Source: Wyeomyia smithii | Lineage: Eukaryota > Arthropoda > Insecta > Diptera > Culicidae | NCBI RefSeq assembly: GCF_029784165.1 | Contig: NC_073696.1 | Location: 102,912,065 to 102,976,064, forward strand | DNA: 64,000 bases | Direction of reading: 5' to 3' | In this document: positions 23,665-33,779 of the stretch, piece by piece | Layout of the letters: every line of letters starts with the position of its first letter | Numbering within the stretch: the first letter of the stretch is position 1 | Program-made: the position numbers and the translations under genes | Notes under the pieces: model-generated | Told to the model about the DNA's origin: nothing | Databases searched by the model: none | What the model saw: the letters and a program-made list of their open reading frames with translations, nothing else

Positions 23665-23672
23665 ATCAGCGC
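23665..23672. repeat. 8-bp target duplication, right
   Basis: Exact copy of the ATCAGCGC found at 21125-21132. Confidence 0.85.
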
Positions 23673-23835
23673 GAACCAGCGTTAGAGTTTCATTGAATCG
23701 TTTCAGTACGCTGTTTACGGTTGGTTTGGGAAGTTTGAGGCACTTCGCAATTTTTGGACCTGACCAAGTCGGATTAACAACGTCAGTGTGCAAAATTTTC
23801 TCACGATTTTCATGTTTCATCGAGCTGTCGTTGGT
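23673..23835 (-). pseudogene. Second DD37E transposase, N-terminal HTH part
   Basis: From the ATG at 23820 the frame reads MKHENREKILHTDVVNPTW, then SGPKIAKCLKLPKPTVNSVL. This is a typical first helix-turn-helix of a Tc1-type transposase, where PTVNSVLKRF is the recognition helix. It runs straight into the hAT target duplication. With the hAT-like element removed, the protein would continue into the second HTH at about 21100. No usable frame continues after that because of stops. Confidence 0.78.
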
Positions 23836-23919
23836 TTCTCGTGACCGCCACTAGAGGCTCTACAGTAAATAGAAAGCTGCTACCAAATATTAAGTGTACC
23901 TAACATCTGAGTTCTGACT

Positions 23920-24262
23920 ATCCTAGTATCGATTTTCCAATCATTGTTCCTTTTCGTACGGAGAGTCGATACCGATTGTTCCGATTCGCATTGATTTCTG
24001 GATTGTTCGTAGTAGGGCTACTTTCGGTATACTACTTAACTAGAGCCACGATGCCTAGTCTCGCGACGGGGCTGCCGGATTGGATATAGCTGACAAAACA
24101 CCGCATCAAGCATCTCCTGCTGGGGAACAGACGCTCAGACAAGCTGCCCCTCAAAGAGAACAGCTCCCTCTTCCCTGTTAGGAACGACCAACATTGGTTG
24201 AAACCCTCTGTTTCCGTCGCCATTGCATTGGAAGGAAGTAGAAGCGAGCAGAGTCGTAACAC
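23920..24262 (-). mobile_element. RTE-like LINE 5' leader fragment
   Basis: This matches 17169-17330 of the main RTE-like copy. It shares GATTGTTCGTAG/GGTA, CTTTCGGTA-like text, TAGTCTCGCGACG, and GGGCTGCCG followed by GATATAGCTG. Only the leader remains and no protein-coding part is present. It confirms that this leader belongs to the LINE family. Confidence 0.7.
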
Positions 24263-26151
24263 GAATAACTTTGTGATATCTGTGCTGGAAAACTAACATT
24301 AAAAAGATTACATAAGAAATTGTTTCAGGAGGAACAGAAGAAATTCAATTCTGCAGCCTTACGGTTAAACGTAGTCTAACATTGTTATAAAAAATACATT
24401 AAGATAAAAACATTTTTTGTACAAACAATGATGATACCAATATGAGGAAAAGGTACGATTTATGCAATTATCACCAAACTTGCTTGAATAACCTTTTACT
24501 TGTGACACTGGATATCTTTTTTAGAGAAATTATTCCCTTAACTTATGCATACTAGAGATGAGTCACCCAGCACTTTCCCAAAAACGTTATCATTGTTTGT
24601 TATATGTTGTTTATATTGCTCACTTATTGCTTCTGGATTGAAACTGTTTTTAGTTGTCGTCAGTACGATGAATAAAATTATTTAATGGAGTAATTCATGT
24701 ATGATTTCTAGGTGTTCGATGTATGGCCAATTTTGCTTTGAATAATCATTCTAGGAATATACCATCAATTCACCTGAAAATTATAACTCAAGTTTTTATG
24801 ACTCTATTTAATAGTTATGTTTTAGTTTCTGAAAACTTGTTGATTCTTCAAAACATTTAAACATAACAATGTAATGGTAAGAAGCCTAGAAATGTATAAT
24901 CACCATGAACACTATTTGAGTGACAGATCAAAAGTGCAACGTATATTCCATCAAAGGTTAGTTTAAAAGGTTTTGAAATGTTTGATACTGATGTAAGATC
25001 CTAGTTAATAATATATTAAAACACTCTTGGTCAAGTTATTTAGTAAATAATTTCTTCGTATAGTAAAAACTATGATAAGTTTTTTAAGAGTATCATTAGA
25101 CTAAACCTTGCTCTGCTGAAATTTACCTATCGGTTATGTTTGAATCAATCATCCAAACATTATTCTATTACGATGGAAAATCGATTCATATAAAATCTTA
25201 TAACACGCATTAGCGGAACGATTTAAGCTTTCCTCAGCAATCCCAGTTGTAGGCTACAGGAATATAATTAATTGAGACAGACATTGTAGACATGGAGCGA
25301 AAGCCACTCCTTCGACTACAGTTTTCCGGTAGACAAATTATCAATTACATTACATTGTCTTGTCGAGCAGTCGTTGATTTTCATTTGTTCGGTTGAGTAC
25401 AAATGTACGCGGAATGGGTGGACGCCAGAACGGAACGGGATGTGATGCCACCCATTGTGGCAGCCAACCGTCGAGTTAACGGTCGCTTCGTTTTGTCCGT
25501 GGAAAACCAGCACGTTACCATAAGCGGTACAATTCATCTTCACGACGGGAGCTGACTCACAGAAAGATTTCGCGCGCGGTTGCGATGACACGTATTCATA
25601 TTTCCTTCTTTCTTAAAGCATGAAAAGGAGCTGCTTAGGCTTTGCCAAACGAGGGTTCAAGATTCGCGCGAAAGTGTGAAACTCGTACAAAGACTGACGC
25701 GCTGCCGGTTTACTCTGTCTGTGCGAAGAGATCGAAAAACCACTTGAGCGCTTTTCCTCGCTCCTTGGCTGGGTGAATTCCGAATCGAGATCGCTCGGAT
25801 GGTAAGGTGGAGAATCTGACCCGGCTCGAAATGGAAATGCAAAGCAATTTGTGTGCAAGGAAATGACATTAAGTGGGCTTTTTCATTTAATTTCATTTTT
25901 CCATTTACATTCACTTTTGGTCTTGGTTGGGGATGGTTGTCGATTGGAGGAGAAGTCAAACAATGAAATATCAATGCTTGTAAGAGTACAGTTTAATTTA
26001 GATTCAGTACCGCACTGGCAAGCAAGGAGTTTTCACTCTCGATGATCCGCCGGCATTGTCTTATACCTTTATGATCAACTTTCCAATTCTTTAAATTAAT
26101 CAAGAAATTTTTACTAATCTTCATTTATTCATTATTTTGTCACATTTCCAG
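24263..26151. other. Upstream sequence of the first visible VGlut exon; no exon identified
   Basis: The part 24300-25250 is AT-rich and featureless. From about 25380 to 25900 the sequence is GC-richer, with open frames on the minus strand but no domain. It may include a VGlut 5' exon or regulatory sequence. I could not find an ATG-started segment ending two bases into a codon next to a good GT donor, which the next exon requires. The acceptor before 26152 has a pyrimidine-rich tract (TTTTGTCACATTTCCAG). Confidence 0.4.
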
Positions 26152-26452
26152 GATCGGAGGATTCGAGAAGTTTCAGATGCCGCCGCAACACGGATACGAT
26201 CAGATGGGCGGAGCTGGGCTAGGCGAAGGTCCCACCTACGTACCGGCAGACGACGGAGGAGGTGACTCGCCAGTTTCGTTCGAGGAAATTGAACGGCCAC
26301 CGTTGCGTCACATCGATAAGTACGTCCGAGCGGAATGTCCCTGCATTAAAACGACCCGCTTCACGGTCGCCCTGATGACCTGTCTGGGGTTCATCATTTC
26401 CTTCGGTATGCGGTGTAACATGGGAATGGCCAAGCTGCAGTTCGAGCATGGG
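26152..26452 (+). CDS. VGlut: VGlut exon A: N-terminal domain and first membrane helix
   Basis: This is the first visible exon of a vesicular glutamate transporter (SLC17A6-8 family, major facilitator superfamily). These proteins load glutamate into synaptic vesicles using the proton-driven membrane potential. The exon follows TTTCCAG and ends GGG|GTGAGT. Its first base completes a codon begun upstream, and 8 codons (IGGFEKFQ) precede the first ATG at 26177. That ATG is therefore probably internal and the real start lies elsewhere. About 60 residues of acidic, Gly-rich cytosolic tail lead to HIDKYVRAECPC. TM1 follows (FTVALMTCLGFIISFGMRCN), containing the conserved Arg that matches R88 of rat VGLUT2. 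The next exon is 8.6 kb away; a small linker exon in between cannot be excluded. Confidence 0.93.
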
Positions 26453-28769
26453 GTGAGTTGCAGGACGTGATTTCTTGTTAAAACACGTGTCTGAACCGGT
26501 GGAAAGGTTCGAAGGATTTTCGATTTAATGAGTGATGGCATATTGGATACAGTCGACTTGTTGGCACGCAACGTATGATAAGAGATCTAAATGGAATTCT
26601 GAGTCAATCATTGCATGGCATGATGGAATTATATTTACCCCATAATGAACATATCAGTTAAACCAAGTTAAAGTTCAGTTAAACTAATCAAATTTTCTTT
26701 TCGCAAACAAAACTTTTTGTAAGAGATAATGTTGAATAGGAATTAGTCATCCAATTTCCGCTAGTTTAGAAATGAAAACGTTCTCTGTATCATCGCCATT
26801 GAATTCGATAATCATCGTAACGGAAAAAGCTAAATATTCCATTTCCTTTTGTTCGCCAAATCCTCCGATTTTTTCTTCTGGTTACGAGCGTGTGCACCAT
26901 TTTAGTCTATCGGTCCATCAATACTGGCTGCCTAAAAGACTAATGAATATATGAAAATGATGATAATGAGCCTACCGTGCACAATGGGAAAATCCTGCGA
27001 TCAAAAGCCGATGATACGGTCCGGCAGACGGCAAGGGTGACGACAGTGAGGCGGCGGAAAATATGAAATTTTATGATGCAGTCGAACATAATGGAAGCAT
27101 TTACTGCGGGGTAATGCGGGTACAAAAGATGATAATTTTTTATTCACGGCAAAGCTTTTCGTTCGTAGTCCCCAAAATACTATGGCGATTCGATGCCATT
27201 CTATTGATGCCAGTAATGTCCCTGATTTGAACACAGGGCGAATGGGGCGGAAAGTAGGACGCGGGTTACCGGATGGAGCTACGGAGGGAAGATATCAACA
27301 ATACTGACTGGCAAAAGTTCTGTTCTGGCGATGTCGCGCCGTGCTGGCGCCGGGTCTTTTTTGGTATGCTTGCGAATAAATAGAAGAATCCGTCAGAGGG
27401 ATCCGTTGTATTGAGTGGAACAGAATGACGAATCGCTCAGCGACAGTATAGGGAGATAGCGATAGAAAGTGATGTTGTCCTTTGCGAGGGGTGAATATTC
27501 GATCAAGTGAGATATACTTCCGGTCGTTTCCGGGACGGTGTTATGACAGGAAATGGATGTGCTTGGTGATGCAGTGTCAGCTTTACAGTGACGATGACTT
27601 TATTTTACAGTGAATTGTTGGATCTGGGAAAAAGAATAATCGGTCAATACTGCACTTGAATATTTTGTGAATATTCCACAAAATGTACTTACAACTATCT
27701 AGAAAATATTTTTGATTCCTTTAAATATGAATTTTTTAAAAGGATTTTCGATTGCTTCGAAGAAATACATTCGAGTTAAAAAATAAAATGAAAAAAAGTA
27801 TCTTGATTTACATAACAATATATTTGCAATACACGTAAAACAATTATGATTATTATTTGTTCTTTCTCAGTCTTATTTGACGCCTAAAAAATTCACGGTA
27901 TTTCGTAAAACAAAGAAACAAATCTACAGTAAGGCTTTTTTATTATGATTTGCAGCCCAATCTAATTTTTCTGGGTAAACTTATGTTGAATTATTATTCA
28001 ATCGTGTCAATAGACATGATGCAATTTACCTACGCTTTAATAGAAACTCAAGCTGTTGATCACTGACGAATTATTGGAAAGACGATTTGTAACAGACTAT
28101 CAAGTTCGTTATGCAGTCATCCCTCGATATAAGGCAGCCTCGATATAAAGAAACTTTTACCTCGATATAACGTATCTTTTTAAAATATTTAGTCTTAAAA
28201 CTCAAGCTCCATGAATATTTAGAAACTTTGCCAAAGACGTCACACCGATCAAAAAAACCTTGAAAATGAGTCGTGTTTCAAAAAATTTAACCAATAGCAC
28301 AATGGCATCTTTTGCCCAAAGAAACGTCTATGCAAAGTTTCTGCCAAATAAAAAATGACAATTAAAAAAAATATTAAAACTGGGATGTTTTTTGTGGAAC
28401 TGCTGAAAAGTTGTTTTCGAACTTATTGAGCACCCTGTAACTATTAACGTTAATATTCATGCACACTCAGTAACAATCGAACATCATGATTTGGAAAAAC
28501 GCCATAAAAAATCGAGTAAAACCGTAAAAACCGTGTAGAAACCGGTGTTTTTAGAAAAAATGACTTAAAAGCGCGTTATTTAGAAAATCGTCGTGAAAAC
28601 CGCGTAAAATGAAACCGTGTTGAAAAGACTTTACACTGAAACTATAAAAAATAATCCCTTTAACGAAAAAAGGGACTGAAAGCATTATGAAACGCCAAAA
28701 AATACACTACAGCTGAAGGATAATTTTAACTCCTATCTTTTCTTCCACGTGGTACTGACTGGGATTGAT
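26453..28769. other. VGlut intron, 5' part, no gene
   Basis: Intronic sequence with no supported coding region. Around 28115-28165, CTCGATATAA occurs three times at roughly 20-base spacing, next to CAGTCATCC. This pattern is seen at the ends of some pogo/Tigger-like elements. No partner end was found. Confidence 0.55.
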
Positions 28770-29187
28770 AACGATTGGAAACTTGGCACTTGGCTTGGAA
28801 TGTTAGACTCTGTTCGCAAAACCAAATGAAACATGTCATTAGTTGGAGGCCCCTCAATGGTCGTCAATGCGTATTGAGGATCGAGGGCAGATTCTTGAAA
28901 TATCGCCTTATCAATGTGTACGGACCGACAAACGATAAACCCGACGACGTAATGGAGGAGTTCTACGAGCTCCATGAGAAAACGTATGGAGAGTTCCCAC
29001 AATACGACATAAAGATCGTCATCGGAGATCTGAACGCACAAGCCGGACTGGAGCAACTTTTTCACCCCGTCATTGATAGGGAAAGCCTCTACTCTACCCC
29101 AAACGACAACGATTTGAAGCTAATGAACTTCGCTACGGCCAGGGAAATGGCCATTTGTAGTATTTTTTTTGCCTGTTATAACATTAA
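28770..29187 (+). pseudogene. RTE-like LINE endonuclease fragment (plus strand)
   Basis: The open frame 28775-29236 encodes the same APE-type endonuclease as 16381-17172, here in the + orientation within the VGlut intron. It lacks the N-terminal third. It keeps RLINVYGPTNDKPDD, the catalytic pair in IVIGDLNAQAG, and DNDLKLMNFATAREMAI. At 29188 it is interrupted by a SINE-like insert and then resumes after a deletion at 29579. It has no catalytic Glu or final SDH block and is inactive. Confidence 0.85.
29176..29187. repeat. 12-bp target duplication, left
   Basis: GTTATAACATTA here is repeated exactly at 29567-29578, on the two sides of the SINE-like insert. Confidence 0.8.
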
Positions 29188-29566
29188 TTTTAATTTAAGG
29201 AGTAAATGTAGTAATGAAGATAGAAAATTAAACTAACTGAAAAAAAATGATTGTAGAAACTACGAAAAATATAGTTCAGCAGGTGGGACTCGAACCCACA
29301 ACTTCCAATCTCCGGTCAGATGTGTTCCCGTTACACCACCGCAGAACGTTAAAGACGTAGTTCTAGAATCGAGTTTTGTATCGCTTATCCAATTCTCGCA
29401 CTTCGTACATTTACTCAGTAGAGACTATTATTTATAGCTGGCTATTGTTTCAACACCCTCAGTGGAAGTTGGAATGACTTCTCAGTGTGAGAGATAGAAA
29501 CGTGCCAGTAAGTTGCCATCTCTACCAGCAGCAACATCGACTTGCGTCACAAACAAAAGTAAAAGT
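29188..29566 (-). mobile_element. SINE-like retroposon with internal tRNA-like domain
   Basis: A 379-bp insert breaks the LINE endonuclease and is flanked by a perfect 12-bp direct repeat, typical of LINE-driven retroposition. Read on the minus strand, the 3' end is A/T-rich (CCTTAAATTAAAAT). A tRNA-like unit with a good polymerase III B box (GGTTCGAGTCC) lies at 29347-29274. The tRNA part is about 220 bases from the 5' end, unlike ordinary SINEs, where it starts the element. No terminal inverted repeats are present. It has no coding capacity. Confidence 0.72.
29274..29347 (-). ncRNA. tRNA-like domain inside the SINE-like insert
   Basis: The minus strand folds as a near-complete cloverleaf. 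The acceptor pairs 6 of 7. A D-arm-like GTGTAACGGGAACAC gives the A-box region. The anticodon stem TCTGA/TTGGA has loop CCGGAGA. The perfect T-arm is GTGGG-TTCGAGT-CCCAC. Position 33 is C rather than T and the acceptor has a mismatch, so a functional tRNA is unlikely. It is best read as a tRNA-derived polymerase III promoter of the host retroposon. Confidence 0.6.
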
Positions 29567-29578
29567 GTTATAACATTA
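29567..29578. repeat. 12-bp target duplication, right
   Basis: Exact copy of GTTATAACATTA at 29176-29187. Confidence 0.8.
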
Positions 29579-30125
29579 GAAATCACACTTATCTTGTGGT
29601 AGGTAAGACACACGCCCGACTGTCCAACGTACTCAAGTCGAGACCGAAGAGAAAGATACATTCAGAGAAAGGAGTAGCTGCAGAGTACGCTCGGAAAGTT
29701 GAACGACGGATCAATGAACCAGTTGAATTGGACCTGAATGAACAGTGGAAGCACATCCATGCGTTAGATATGCGAGAAATACCGGGAAGCTAGAGCTGCC
29801 GAAAAGAGGCTTCACCGCCCCAAGAAATGTGAACACTACGATCGTGTCCTCGCGAAGATAAACCAAGCACGACACGAGAAACTTTTATAGAATCGTAAGT
29901 CACCAGGCGTTGGAAACAACACTTCAAAGTGTTACTTAATGGTGAGGAAGGTAGGAAAGTCGTTGAGGGGAACAAAAAAAAATTGGGAAGGTGGAAACAG
30001 CGAGCGGATATATAGGGCAATTCACCAGGTTATCCCAAAAGTATGGTTTGAGGAAGAACTACCTACGGATTGGTTGGAAGGACTCAAATGCCCAATCTAT
30101 ACAAAGGGACACAGACTCAACTAAG
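29579..30125 (+). pseudogene. RTE-like LINE linker and RT start (plus strand)
   Basis: Continuation of the copy at 28770. VVGKTHARLSNVLKSRPKRK and AAEYARKVERRINEP match the linker, followed in another frame by KYREARAAEKRLHRPKKCEH. After deletions, 30040-30120 gives VWFEEELPTDWLEGLKCPIY, the beginning of the RT fingers. The frame changes at about 29780, and the RT is lost after 30125, where a different LINE tail starts. Confidence 0.8.
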
Positions 30126-30184
30126 TCAACTATCGAGGCATTTGGCCGAGTTGCAGGTCTCCACGGGTCGACGCTTAGCGACCG

Positions 30185-30540
30185 TCGAGGCCATGCACGC
30201 GTTGTGTGTGTGTCCACCGAATTTCTATTGTACGCGGTTTGTAAGCTAAATTGGACAGCATTTCCCTTACCATCATATGAAGCACGATGCATGCTTATAG
30301 ACATACAAGCACTTAAAGAACGCCGCGAACTTTCAATGCTTTACTTTATCAATGACATTATTTCTCAACGCGTGCAATCTTCTAAATTATTATCGCAACT
30401 AAATTTTTATGCACCCAGTCGTCAATTAAGAAACCGTAAAATATTTTCGGAAAACTCTCACAGAACTAGCTTCTCAAAAAATGGCCCAATAAATCGCATG
30501 ATGCGTCACTATAATCAGCACTGCGAAAATATCGAATAGA
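30185..30540 (+). pseudogene. LINE C-terminal segment (Jockey/CR1-like)
   Basis: The frame encodes LNWTAFPLPSYEARCMLIDI, then ALKERRELSMLYFINDI, LLSQLNFYAPSRQLRNRK and a short basic end before the stop at 30537-30539. The pattern 'L..RR..SMLYFI.DI....L.....LNFYAPSR.LRNR..F' is typical of the conserved region after the reverse transcriptase in Jockey/CR1-type LINEs. Only this 3' segment is present. It is joined upstream to RTE-like text and downstream, head to head, to a minus-strand RTE-like copy. The clade call is tentative. Confidence 0.65.
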
Positions 30541-30840
30541 GTTGTGTTCTCGAAACTTGTTGAGAACCTGTCTCAAGGTGAACATCTGGTTTGTTGTGGA
30601 TTGCCCCACTCGAAAACCGCATTGGTATTCTCCAACAAAGGCTTCCTGCAACGGCCTCAGTCGCTGGAATAAGATACGGGAGAGAATTTTGTAAGCGGAG
30701 ATGAGGAGGGTTATGCCTCTATAATTACTACAGTCGAGCCTATGTTCCTTCTTGTAGATAGGGCATATGAGTCCTTCCAACCAGTCCGTAGGTAATTGTT
30801 CCTCAGACCATACCCTTAGGATAATCTGGTGAATTGCACT
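30541..30840 (-). pseudogene. RTE-like reverse transcriptase fragment
   Basis: The frame 30780-30466 encodes EGLICPIYKKEHRLDCSNYR, GITLLISAYKILSRILFQRL, and FRVGQSTTNQMFTLRQVLNK. These are the RT fingers with the NYRGITLL block and the STTNQ block. The catalytic FADD region is missing downstream. Confidence 0.85.
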
Positions 30841-30844
30841 TCAC

Positions 30845-31437
30845 AGTAGGGTGTCCCAAAAAAAATCGATGTTGAAAAAGTCAAGGTGCTCAGCCCTAAA
30901 TTGAAAGATAATGTTATTTATAGCGATTTGGTAGAACATTTCGACTTTCTAAAAAATTTTTTTCAGGTTGCCCAAACGTGATTTATGAAAAAATGACTTT
31001 TTTCAGCTACAAACCCACTCTTTTGCACTTTTTTCAGTTCTGTTCGATTCCTGAATTTTTCCATATATTTTTTATTTTTGTGTGGTTGTTTTTGAATATT
31101 TTGCATGATTTGGTTCAGCACATCATTCAGTTTTATGACTCCCAGAGCCCATTGAACATCACAAAAAAAAATATTTTTTTTGATAATTTTTAGATAAAAC
31201 CCTTCAAAACACAAATAAAAAAAAATTGTGATCAAGAACTGAAATTTTCATTGCAAAGCGGGATTTACGACGAAAGTTTTAATGCAAAAAGAAACTTGAT
31301 ATCTTATCGGGGAGCTGAGATATTGGTATTTTTATATAATGGAAAACTATGCATTTTAACAAATATGTTGAATAACTGTTTTATTTTGGGAGATAAAAAA
31401 TAACGATGTTCAGAAAACAAATGTATTTTTAGATGGC
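30845..31437. repeat. Copy 1 of the AGTAGGGTGTC-type repeat
   Basis: This begins AGTAGGGTGTCCC followed by an A-run and ATCGATGTTGAAAAAGTC. The same beginning occurs at 38621, and the following stretch (TTATTTATAGC and beyond) recurs at 44581-44740, which proves that the latter is one element split by an insertion. It is AT-rich and non-coding. The right edge is uncertain. It lies inside the RTE-like LINE. Confidence 0.65.
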
Positions 31438-31439
31438 TG

Positions 31440-32342
31440 ATAACGGCTGGTAAGCCGTCCTTCCCAGCGGCTTTGTGGTTCTTCAGCTCTTTGCAAGCAT
31501 TCTTCACCTCGTCCAATGTTAGTGGTACCACAGCTTGTCCGTCCTCCCCAATTTCTATCCTGTTCCCTTCGACGACTCTCCTACCTTTCTCACCGTTCAA
31601 CACCACTTCAAAATGTTGCTTCCAACGCCTGGCCCCCTGCGATTTATCGGTAACCAGGTTTCCCTCCCTGTCATTGCACATGGCAGGTACTGGCACAGTC
31701 CGGTTCCTGGTTCCGTTGATCGTTCTATAGAAGCTCCTCGTGTCGTGCCTGGTGAAGCAATTCTCCGCCTCCGCGAGGACGCGATCGTAGTGCTCACGTT
31801 TCTTACGGCGATGAAGCCTTTTTTCGGCAGCTCTTGCCTCCCGGTATTTCTCCCGCATCTGACGCGTTACACGATTAGCTGCTACTAAGGTGTTGGCGTA
31901 GGCTTGGTTCTTCTCCTCCGTCAGCTCTAGGCACTCAGCATCGAACCACCCACTACGCGTGGTTCCCGTTGTCATGCCTATCACTTCTCACGCTGTTTCG
32001 CTGACCGCATCATGGATGTGCTTCCACTGCTCGTTCAGGTCCACTCCAGCTGGTCCACCGATCCGTCTATCAACTTTCCGAGCATACTCTGCAGCAACTC
32101 CTTCCGCTGATAACCTCTGGATGTCCAGATGTATCTTCCTCGCCGATCTCGATTTAAATACATTGGACAACCGGGTGCGAATCTTGCCCACCACGAGATA
32201 GTGATCCGAGTCGATGTTTGGCCCTCGAGAGGACCGCACATCCATGACGTCTGAAAAGTGCCGGCCGTCGATCAGCATGTGGTCGATCCGGGAGCAGGCC
32301 TCTCCACCGGGGTGTTTCCAGGTGTGCTTCCGGAAGTTCAGA
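31440..32342 (-). pseudogene. RTE-like endonuclease end, linker and RT approach
   Basis: 32278-31988 encodes the endonuclease end (GRHFSDVMDVRSSRGPN) and linker (AAEYARKVDRRIGGPAG). 31984-31440 continues in a second frame with WFDAECLELTEEKNQAYANT, KYREARAAEKRLHRRKKREH, CFTRHDTRSFYRTINGTRNR and NACKELKNHKAAGKDGLPA, which leads into the RT. One frame break near 31986 separates the two. This is the best preserved linker in the window and defines the family. Confidence 0.85.
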
Positions 32343-33440
32343 ACTCTTGAGGTCTACGGCGAGTCAATTAGAGAGCTGGAGTTAAAGGCCATGCTATCCA
32401 TACGCGTATTGGAAGATTGGATGCACTCCAGAAAACTGGAGCTAGCGCACCATAAGACAGAGGTCATCGTTGTAAATAATAGGAAGTCGGAGCAGGAGGC
32501 ATCGATCAGTGCTGGTGCATGCACTATCGCCTCAAAACGTTCCGTGAAGCTTCTGGGGGTTATGATCGATGACAAGCTCACATTAGGGAGCTACGTCGAT
32601 TATACCTGCAAGAGAGCTTCCATGGCTGTAGCGGCATTATCCCGCATGATGGCAAACATTTCAGCGGTTTGTAGCAGCAGGCGCAAAGTCCTTGCTACGT
32701 CCATACTCAGGTATGGAGGGCCAGTGTGGTCCAAGGTTTTGGGTACCTCATGCCATCGTGGCAAACTCGAGAGTACGTCGCGTGCGTATACCGAACCGTG
32801 TCGTACGAGGCGGTTTGTGTCTTGGCTGGCATGATGCCCATCAGCTTCATAGTCAGAGAGGATGTAGAATGCTTCGACCAACGCGACACAAGGGGTATAC
32901 GCAACACCATACGGTCATCTTCAATGGCTAGGTGGCAGCGGGAGTGGTCCAACACTACAAAAGGTAGTTGGACACACCGACTCATTCCAGAGTTAGCATG
33001 CTGGATCAATAGGCGCCATGGGGAAGTAACCTTCCATCTGACACAGATCCTGTCAGGTCAGGCTGCTTTAGGCAGTACCTGCATAGGTTCGGGTATACCG
33101 AGTCCCCTACGTCCCCCGTATGTACGGGAGAGGATGAAAACGCGGAGCATGTGTTCGGATAAGGCACGAAATGCTGGCAATAAGTGGAACGGACACCACG
33201 CCAGAGAATATTGTGCGTAGGATGCGCGAGAATAGGGAAATCTGGAGTGCGATCATCAAGGCTGCATCACAGATCGTGAATGTTTTACAAGGCACCAATC
33301 GACGGGAAACCATCGACATGCCCCAGTCAGTAGCTCAGTAGCTAGCTAGCTAACTAGCTAACCAACTGGCCTAAATAGGTTGCTCTGCTACCCGGAGAGG
33401 TAAGTGCAAAAAGCACGACTGGCCCTCTCACTGAAGTAAT
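32343..33440 (+). pseudogene. R1-like LINE, RT thumb to C-terminus
   Basis: The frame encodes VYGESIRELELKAMLSIRVL, EDWMHSRKLELAHHKTEVIV, SKRSVKLLGVMIDDKLT, and CKRASMAVAALSRMMAN. A frameshift near 32720 then leads to LRYGGPVWSKVL and SYEAVCVLAGMMPISF, with EDVECFDQRDTRG and a zinc-binding-like RNase-H/C-terminal area in other frames. The text matches the plus-strand copy at 52805-55320. The 3' end runs into a (CTAG)-type simple repeat at about 33330-33355. The catalytic FADD box is upstream of the break and absent. Confidence 0.82.
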
Positions 33441-33725
33441 GCCTAACGGCGGTTCCGGGGAGACCAAGGGGTTATGCTGTCCAGCTTAAGGTTGCTTAGC
33501 ATGGGTAAAAGCAACTTTCGAGGCATAACCTTCCTCAATTCCGCATATAATTCTCGCCCGCATTTTGTGCCATAGACTGACACCGTTGCAGAAAGTCTGT
33601 GTTAGAGAATACCAGTAAGGTTTTCGAGCGTGACGATCTACAACGAACCAAATGTTCACCTTGAGGCAGATCATCGACAAGATTCGAAAACACAACTTGC
33701 AGTCACATCATCTAACTAGGACTCA
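33441..33725 (+). pseudogene. RTE-like RT fragment (plus strand)
   Basis: Plus-strand text reads GITFLNSAYNILARILCHRL-like and then RSTTNQMFTLRQIIDKIRKH followed by NLQSHHL. This is the RT fingers segment seen at 30541-30840 and 15437. It is short and broken by stops. The 5' part and catalytic box are missing. Confidence 0.7.
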
Positions 33726-33779
33726 GTGAGACACAACAGAAGCGGAGATACCAGGTTATTAGTCTGCATTTAAAAAAAA

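Larger units (their letters stand above)
30541..32342 (-). mobile_element. RTE-like LINE, decayed, interrupted by a repeat
   Basis: Minus-strand copy of the RTE-like family. 32342-31988 holds the end of the endonuclease with an intact SDH motif (DVMDVRSSRGPNIDSDHYLV). 31984-31440 holds the linker and RT approach. About 30840-30541 holds the RT fingers and palm start. A 0.6-kb foreign repeat sits at 30845-31437 and about 40 bases of LINE are lost at the junction. There is no FADD box, because the 3' part is cut off at 30541. At 32342 it meets a plus-strand R1-like fragment. Confidence 0.82.

Noticed and set aside
25279..25330. Possible VGlut first exon starting at an ATG near 25294 with a GTAGAC donor
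   Set aside because: The splice phase does not fit exon A, which needs an upstream exon ending two bases into a codon.
25316..25974. Minus-strand open frames just upstream of VGlut exon A
   Set aside because: No family resemblance. They could overlap regulatory or 5' exon sequence of VGlut, but nothing supports a separate gene.
29274..29347. Functional tRNA gene
   Set aside because: Acceptor mismatch, C at position 33, and location inside a retroposon with target duplications argue for a tRNA-like SINE part.
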